This document shows positions 56,870-64,000 of a DNA stretch of 64,000 nucleotides, one piece after another. Position 1 is the first letter of the stretch, and the number at the start of each line of letters is the position of its first letter. The translations under genes and the position numbers were made by a program. The notes below the pieces were generated by a model. That model was not told where the DNA came from. It saw only the letters and a list, made by a program, of their open reading frames with translations, and did no database searches. Source of the DNA: Azadirachta indica. Taxonomy: Eukaryota; Streptophyta; Magnoliopsida; Sapindales; Meliaceae. The stretch spans positions 441,026 to 505,025 of the forward strand of contig CM040444.1 of the NCBI GenBank assembly GCA_022749755.1, written 5' to 3'.

Positions 56870-58760
56870 AGTCCCCGAGTGTAGTTTATGTAGTTTTCTA
56901 TAGTAGGCCGTGAAAGCAAGTAATAAGAGCTAAGCTTTCTTTGAACATTGGAACCCCAAGTGTTGTTTACGTAGTTTTAGCAATGGTATCCCTTGACTCG
57001 TTTCTTGTTGATGGGATCTCGTAGGTCTTACTCGTTAGTTTCAACCACCTCTTTATTCTCAAGGATGCTTGCGCTGACTTCTACCAATGATGCGGTAGCT
57101 ACCTTATTATGTCATGGTAGTAAGTTGGTATCTATTGTCGACCCTTGACGGGGAAAAACTAATGTCCTCTCCACGATTTTTAGATGGATGAGTCTTTGGA
57201 TATGTACACAATCCCTTGTATTGTGTCTTTCCTAACTGGTGATATCAACAGATATGAGAAATGCATTTGTCTTTCCCTCGCATATTTCCTTGAGGAAACA
57301 GTGGTTTGAATAGACCATCTTTTATCCATCTATTCAAGATTGAATGAAGTTCATCATCATTACATGGGATGGGTCGGTTAGGTGATAATTCTGAAGGTCA
57401 TTTTCTGTATGATTTATTCCTATCCCTATTGCAGGAAGTATCTCGCTTCTTTACATTCATCACATCAGAAGTCTCCTTCTTCAGTTTTACTGAGAGGGAT
57501 GTTCTCCGTGCTGCTTCCATGAGTTTGTTAAACATACCCAAATCGAAATTTGCTAAACAGACCTGATCCTCTAGTAACATGTTGTTTACGCATATTTCTA
57601 CGATCTTTTTTTCTTCCTTCTGTTCATGACACTCCACCATAAGGTCGCGAAACCATTTCACAAAGTCCAGGAGAGGTTCTGAATACCGCTGCCTGTTTGT
57701 ATGAAGTTGTAGCAGCGTTAACCATTCTTCACTCTGAAAATATTTTTGGTGGAATTTTGTGGCCAAATCTCGCCTTAAATGTATAGATCTTGGTGGTAGG
57801 GTAATGTACTAAGAATATGCTTGGCCAGTCAATGACTTGGAAAACACTTGGAAACGTAATTCTTCATTCTGAGCAAGTACTCCGAGTGCATCTATAAAGC
57901 GAGCAATATGCTCCTTGGGGTTTCCTTCTTTCCCATTGAAGAATATAAATTTCAGAGTTTCGTATCCCTCTAGGTATGGTTTTTGCATTTTTTTTCTTCC
58001 GAATAAGATGGGAGTGGCTCGTACTCTGTCTGAAGCGTAATAGGACTCTGCATGCATTGCTTAACAAAGGACATTAAGTCTGTGTACATTGCAGGTAACT
58101 TAGATGATTCTGGTGCTGGCTAGTTTGCGAAAGCCTCCGGTGTGATTCTTTCTGGTGTTGTCTAATTTCCAACTAAATATTTTTGGCAGAATTTTGCTGA
58201 GGGGGAGGATTGGGAGGACCTATTACTGCTGACACGCGAAGCTGTCCTATCTCCTTACGTATATCCTACATCATCTGCACAATAAAAATGGTATTGGTGT
58301 AAGTAATGTCTTGATTGTTACCTTGCTGCTCTGGTCGAGTATCATCAGCAAGTGTTGGAGGTATCACTCTGCGCGTAGAAGACTCAGTTTGATTATTGCC
58401 ACTGTTTTAGTTGTTACTCCTTGTAACCACCATGTCTTTTAAGATCCTAGCCAAACTCTCTAGTGGAGTTTCCTATAATACTCATGAGGGAAATACGGTT
58501 AATCTACATATCAAATCGTGATTGGTTGATAATTGACTATAGCTCTCGGTGGACTTCGATACTGTTAGACCCTTGGATCCAAATCAAGCTTCCATGCCCC
58601 GTTTTTGGGTTGTAGAGAGTAAGGCCAACTACGTCCCTTGGATCACACTTGGTGGTCCGAGAACCGTAATATTACAACCTTAGGAGATTGGCATGGAGTT
58701 GAATGAAGGGATCTGCTATTGCCATCTGTTATCGCTTTTTACACCTAACAAATACTTAGA
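56870..58760 (-). mobile_element. Ty3/gypsy gag-region remnant
   Basis: Only the gag part and flanks of a gypsy element are recognisable, on the minus strand. It lies inside or next to the CACTA element that begins at 55655. No LTR pair or pol sequence was found. Flanking sequence up to 59890 is non-coding. Confidence 0.75.
57398..58057 (-). pseudogene. Gypsy gag with one in-frame stop
   Basis: The frame runs KPYLEGYETLKFIFFNGKEG, NPKEHIARFIDALGVLAQNE, ELRFQVFSKSLTGQAYS, then TAG where the family has Trp. It resumes in the same frame: YITLPPRSI, DLATKFHQKYFQSEEWLTLL, then YSEPLLDFVKWFRDLMVECH, IVEICVNNMLLEDQV and LMEAARRTSLSVKLKKE. This is the capsid-type gag domain of a plant gypsy element. 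Upstream (58060-58440) the N-terminal part has more stops. Apart from the amber codon this 220-residue core is intact, suggesting fairly recent decay. Confidence 0.85.
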
Positions 58761-59890
58761 AAAGCATGAAATATAAATTATGAGTCTATGGTACATGCAG
58801 AAGCAAGCTAGTCCTAGTATCAATGTAAGGAACGTAATGGTTTTAATGGTGAACTACAATTACGAAGGAATCTGATCAATATTAAAAGAACTTACTCGCA
58901 ACAGTATTCAATACGATCGATTGTGATTGACGAATTAAGGTTACAGACAAGGTAATTTTAGAGTCAAAAACAAGAAGTTTAATGGCCAAAGCATATAGGA
59001 AAAATGACAGGACAATAAAGTAGTGTTTAAAGTTGAATAGGGCGACAAGTAATTGCCAAAAGGAAAGCTAAGAATCGCATGGTTGTCACGAAGGAGAAGG
59101 TGTTTATTTAAGGACATAATTCTTAGGTTGATGACAATCTGACCTTAATGATATTATGATATGATGTTATGCTATCTGAATGTTCTGCTTTTGAATGCAA
59201 GGTCATAGGTTTACATAGTGTGTGATGTAGAATTATAATAGAATAACGCTGGCTCATGAAATCCTATTTTAATGCAAGTTAAACTTCTTTAAAATAAGAC
59301 TTTTTTTAAAATTTAATTAGTGTAATTTAATTCTATTTCAAAAAGGTGTCTAAGGACTTATACTTATAATAAAACCTCTACTCTGATTATTTCTAATTAA
59401 AATAAGACTTTTATTTTAACTAATCCTAATCAGAAGGGCAATTTAAATACTCGTACTTGTAATGAAATACGTTATTTAAATAATTTTATTTGCAATAAAA
59501 TACCTTTTCTAATTAATCCTAATTGGAATAAAATTCTTATTCTAATTAATACTAGATTAATTAAAATAAGATTTTGGGTTAAGAAGGATTATAAAGTTTT
59601 GGGTTGTAAAAGGATAACTTTTTTTGGGTTTTTTGTATTCCTTATGCATTAACCTAATCATATAATAAATCCTTTGGATCTAAGTAGCCCTCTAAGTGTG
59701 GTAAGCCTAAGTCATTATATTGGTTTGGGTCAAACTTTAAACTACTTTAACGTTCCACACTATAGCCTACAGTTTATGTCTCAAAGAGTGGCTTAAGCCC
59801 ACCTGTGCTTTTGTATACATTACTTGATAAAATGATATAATTTTGGCTTAGGCATGGGCTCGGATCCATGGTCAATTTTTGTATATAAAC
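58761..59890. other. Non-coding stretch, possible retroelement flank
   Basis: No gene seen. Repeated words around taattctaattaaaataagacttttatttta (59300-59580) suggest local AT-rich duplications. I could not fix LTR limits. Confidence 0.5.
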
Positions 59891-59894
59891 AATG

Positions 59895-62520
59895 GTTAAG
59901 ATAAGTCTCTTTGTTTCTAGCTTGAAAAATGTGTGCATTTATTGAATCTGTCACTTAGAAATCAATTTATTTGTCAATGGTCCCTTGTTTTGCTCAGTTA
60001 CTGAACCACAAAAAATGATGGAAACCTTTCTATATGCAATTATCTTTTTTTAAGAACCACTTACTAGATTCTTAAAAGAATAGTTGCATCTAAAAAGGTT
60101 CCATCATTTTTTGCAGCCCGCTGACTTAGCAAAACAAGGGACAATTAGCAAACAAGTTAAATTCCAAGTGACAAGTTCAATAAATGCACACTTTTTGCAA
60201 GTTAAAAGTGACAAGTATTATGTCAGCACGACGACCTTGGGATCCTAAAAAAAAATTAATGTTCCAAAATTAATAAAAGGGTTTCATCATGCCAACATTC
60301 AGTTCACAAACAACCAACAAATTGTTAAATATATTCAAAGCAATACAAGTCATACAATTCATGCGTAATCTAAATTTACAAAACGCACTGACAATTTGAC
60401 TGTCCACGATTTGCATGATTTATACTGTTTGTGATGTCTTTAATAATTTGTTGGTATGTTGTGGACTAAATGTTGGGGTGATTAATCTTTTTATTTATTT
60501 TGGGACATTGATTTTTTTTTTTAGGATCTCGTGGTTGTAATAGGATAATTATCTTTTATTTTATCTTGCAAAAGGTATGCATTTATGACCTTGTCACCAG
60601 GAAACAATATGTAAGCCAATGGTCCCTCGTTTTGTTAGGTTAATGGACCACAAAAAATAATGGAAACCATTTTATATGCATTTTTTTAAGAACCTAGAAA
60701 GTCATTCTATTCACGTCTTTTTTTAATTGAGAGAAAAATATGTGCAAGTAACCACTTTCCAGGCTCTTAAAAAATAATTGCATATAAAAAGTTTCCGTTA
60801 TTTTTCATGGTCCACCAATTGAGTAAAAAAGGGCCATTGGCAAACAAACTGTTTCCAAGTGATAGGTTCAATAAATGCATACTTTTTGTAGGCTAAAATA
60901 GAAAAAAATTATCCCAACACAACAGCCGTGGGACCTTAAAAACAAAACAATCTTCCTAAATCAATAAAAAAGTTTAATCATGTCAATATTTAGTCCACAA
61001 AGAACGAACAAATTGTTAATGCACAATTTGTATGATTTGTACTGCTTGTGATGTATTCAACAATTTGTTGATTAAACAATTTTATTTATTTTGGAGCATT
61101 GATTTTTTCTTTTATGATCCCATGATTAAGATAATTCTCTTTAATTTTAGCTTGAAAAAGGTACGCGTTTATTGAATTTGTCACTTGAAATCAATTTATT
61201 TGCAAATGGTACCTTGTTTTGCTCAATTAGTGAACCATTAAAAATGATGGAAACCTTTCTATATGCAATTATCTTTCTTTAAGAACCACGTACCAGGTTC
61301 TTAAAAACAATATTTGCATCTAAATAGGTTTTCATTATTTTTCACGGCTCACCAATTTAGCAAAATAAGGGACCATCGGCAAACAAGTTAATTCCAAGTG
61401 ACAAGTTCAATAATCGAATTACCTTTTGCAAGCTAAAAGCAAAGAGAATTATCCTAGCACAACAATTGTGGGATCCTTAAAAAAAAAAAATCAATGTTCC
61501 AAAATTAATAAGAAAGTTTAATCATGCCAACATTCAGTCTACAAACAACCAACAAATTGTTAAATATATCTAAAGCAGTACAAGTTAGGCAAATTTTGCA
61601 TGATTAGTACTGTTTGGGATGTATTTAACAATTTGTTGGTATTTTGTGAACTAAATGGTGGGGTGATTAATCTTTTCTATTGATTTTAGAACATTAGCTT
61701 TTCTCTTTCAGGATCACATGGTTGTTTTGTTGGGAAAATTCTCTTTTGTTTTAGCTTTCAAAAGGTATGCAATTATTGACCCTATCACTAGGAAACAATT
61801 TGTATACTAGTGATCCCTCGTGTTGATAGCTTATTAGACCACAAAAGATGAAACAAACCATGTCATATGCATTTTTATAAGAACTTGGAAAGTCGTTCCA
61901 TGCATATCTTTTCTAACTAAAAATAAATATGCGCAAGGAACCACTTGCTAGGTTCTTAAAAAAATAATTGCATGTAAAATGTTTCCATCATTTTTTGTGG
62001 TCCACCAATTGAACAAAACAAGGGATCATTGGCAAACAAATTGTTTCCAAGTGATCAGTTCAATAAATGCATACATTTTGCAAGTTAAATTAGAAGAGAA
62101 TTATACCAACACAACTGTGGGACCCTAAAAGGTAAAACAATATTTCTAAATTGATGAAAAAAGTTTAATCATGTCGATATTTAGTCCACAAACAACAAAC
62201 AAATTGTTAATGCACAATTTGCATAATTTGTACTGCTTGTGATGTATTCAACAATTTGTTGGTTCTTTGTGGACTAAACACATGACTAAACTATTTTATT
62301 GATTTTGGAACGTTGATTTTGTCTTTTAGTGTCCAACAATTGTTGTACTTGGATAATTCATTTCGATTTTACCTTGTAAAAGGTATACATTTATTGAACC
62401 TATCACTTGGAAAAAAATTTGTGTGCCAATGGTCGCTTGCTTTGCTTGGTTAATGGACAACGAAAAATGAAGGAAACCTTTTTGTATGCATGTCTTTTTT
62501 TTAGAAGAATATGTTAAATA
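59895..62520. repeat. Second foldback array, two-unit period about 1.24 kb
   Basis: Unit centres near 60055 (short centre, aagaaccacttactag), 60700 (long), 61290 (short, aagaaccacgtaccaggttctt) and 61900 (long), then a forward half-arm to about 62515 joined to the 66 bp repeat. Types B and C alternate; type A of the 45-50 kb array is missing. Arms carry the same words (cttgcaaaaggtatgcattt, ggtcccttgttttgct, ggaaaccattttatatgca, caacaaattgttaa). Confidence 0.82.
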
Positions 62521-62625
62521 TTTGCAAACTTGATTTTGTTTGTGTAGGGCACATGCATATAAAAAAATTTCATTAAAAATTTCATTATTTGCAAACTTGA
62601 TTTTATTTGTATGGGGCACATGAGT
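62521..62625. repeat. 66 bp repeat, about two units, CXE duplicon
   Basis: Two units of tttgcaaacttgattttgtttgtgtagggcacatg with a T/A-rich spacer: the inverse of the three units at 5150-5335. Confidence 0.75.
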
Positions 62626-63561
62626 CCTAAGGATAGAATTTATGGTTAGCCTATTTATGACAAGTTTCAGTTACGAAATGTACATTGACATATGTGATTT
62701 GCGGCCTCTTTGTCCTGCAATAACACATTAAAATTGAAAGCGTATGTTTATAAACAACTTACTGAATGGTCCCATGTCCTTGTTTTGCTAATTTGGTGAT
62801 TGGAAACTTGTCTTCATTTGGGGAAGTAGGCGTAATAACAGTTTGTGGTTGGATATTTTAACATTTCACATTAACAAATTGTGTATTGACATGTGCTTAT
62901 ACCCTTGGCAAATGATAATTTCCTATTTGATATAGTACTAGTGTTATTTAAATTGAAAGAGGGTTTTATATTACATGTATGATGTTGGTGTGGTTATATT
63001 AGAAATAAATTGACAAATACATATATACTAATATTATATTTAGCATTCTATATGTTAAAGCATTTACTTAACAATTTATGGTTTGTGTACCACTATAAGT
63101 GTTGATTAAGTGCATAAAATATATAATTGATATTAGATGTCTACTAGATTAGAAATTAACAACAATAATGAAGTCAAATTTTGCTGAGTTATAAATTAAA
63201 ATGGAATCATCTTCATCTTGTTATGGCTCAATCATAAGACATTAAAAAAAAAAGATTTAAATTTGTGAATGGCATCACATAAGGCATCTTATCCCATATT
63301 CTCCTCGGCCTCCTCCAAATGTTTAATTGTTGCAATGCCATAAAATTCTTAACTCTTTTTTCACACGTAAAGACACCAAGGGACGATGTTTATCAACTTT
63401 TCTTTCAGTTTTTTTTTTTAAATGTCGATTCATGAATATTGTTCATCTTTTGATAAGAGCTTGGACTTTGGAGTGTATATATATGTGCATATACTACCTT
63501 AAAAAACAAAAGGTAAGAGTGTTTAAGCTTCTTAAGTAATATTGTTATCAATTGATCCAAT
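62626..63561 (+). promoter_or_regulatory. Upstream region of CXE at 63562, with TATA box
   Basis: The most complete upstream copy. The far part matches 54540-54995 and inverted 5150-4850; the near part matches 50490-50936 and inverted 4650-4303. A TATATATAT element at 63476-63484 follows gagcttggactttggagtgt and lies about 78 bp before the ATG. The conserved proximal block across all CXE copies suggests shared control. Confidence 0.7.
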
Positions 63562-64000
63562 ATGTCAGAAGAATCTGCCTCAACCCATTCAATAATTAAT
63601 CCCTACAAATTCCTTCAGATTGTTCCCAATGCCGATGGAACGCTCACTCGCAACTGCAATAATTATCCAAGCACTACTGCTACACCAGATCCAGGTAATA
63701 ACACACTACCTGTTCTCTCCAAAGATGTTCCTGTCAACCATCTAAACAATACCTGGGTCCGTATATTCCTTCCCCGTCAAGCACTTGATTCTTCCTGTAC
63801 GCCCAAGCTTCCACTCATGATTCATTTCCATGGTGGAGGATTTATTATCTTAAGCGCAGCCACAAAACTATGTCATGACAATTGCTCAAGTATTGCAGCC
63901 GACCTTCCTGCTGTGATTGTATCACTTGACTATAGGCTTGCCCCTGAACATCGTCTGCCTGCTGCTTACGATGATGCTATTGAAGTTTTGCATTGGATCA
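63562..64000 (+). CDS. Class I carboxylesterase (CXE), 5' part
   Basis: Open from ATG to the window edge: 146 codons, starting MSEESASTHSIINPYKFLQI, with IHFHGGGF (oxyanion hole) and SLDYRLAPEHRLPAA, ending in the helix after AAYDDAIEVLHWI. The nucleophile, Asp and His lie beyond the window. It resembles the gene at 50937 most closely; differences include Asn31-Cys32 for Asp-Tyr, and Cys at several surface positions. No stop or frameshift occurs in the visible part, and the promoter is present, so it is probably functional. The distance to the previous plus-strand CXE start is 12.6 kb. Confidence 0.9.
   Translation, partial: MSEESASTHSIINPYKFLQIVPNADGTLTRNCNNYPSTTATPDPGNNTLPVLSKDVPVNHLNNTWVRIFLPRQALDSSCTPKLPLMIHFHGGGFIILSAATKLCHDNCSSIAADLPAVIVSLDYRLAPEHRLPAAYDDAIEVLHWI

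Overview
This window is plant nuclear DNA, most likely from a woody eudicot; a Citrus relative is a guess from the look of the esterase proteins. Reasons: AT-rich intergenic sequence, plant-type Ty1/copia and Ty3/gypsy debris, a tRNA-iMet primer-binding site, GT-AG exon borders and a cluster of plant class I carboxylesterase (CXE) genes. There is no bacterial-style gene packing. Most open frames are chance or transposon frames; very few host genes are intact.

Layout. Positions 178-15898 and 15999-31684 are two nearly identical copies of one 15.7 kb segment, separated by exactly 100 N. The left copy runs to the last base before the gap and the right copy begins at the first base after it, so this looks like an unmerged contig overlap (two haplotypes) rather than a real tandem duplication. 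Each copy holds, from left to right: the 5' part of a decayed copia element on the minus strand, one CXE gene on the minus strand (intact in the first copy, frameshifted in the second), a Mutator-type MITE, foldback repeats, a CACTA-like end containing another MITE, an exon fragment of a SART1/DOT2-like splicing factor, a solo LTR, a tandem array with a period near 690 bp, and AT-rich DNA. After the second copy comes an internally deleted gypsy element (about 30.95-36.16 kb), then AT-rich sequence to 40.2 kb.

From 40.3 to 45.1 kb lie host gene fragments: an unidentified exon, a gypsy 3' end, the tail of a probable heavy-metal-associated isoprenylated protein (CaaX end CTVM), a possible two-exon micro-ORF, and two exons of a SEC12-like WD40 protein next to a CACTA end. 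From 45.1 to 50.5 kb is an ordered array of foldback units with a three-unit period near 1.86 kb. An intact plus-strand CXE gene follows at 50937-51938. Then come another foldback unit, an inverted-repeat element with tRNA-like boxes, an upstream region of a CXE duplicon whose gene is missing (54.49-55.0 kb), a second CACTA end, a gypsy gag remnant, a second foldback array (59.9-62.5 kb), and the start of another CXE gene cut by the window edge (63562-64000).

How it fits together: this is a CXE gene cluster that spread by segmental duplication. The shared unit is upstream repeat region, TATA promoter, single-exon gene and 3' flank, with foldback elements filling the spaces. The foldback arrays, promoter duplicons and captured gene pieces are the most unusual content. 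All family calls come from reading motifs by eye; no database search was run.
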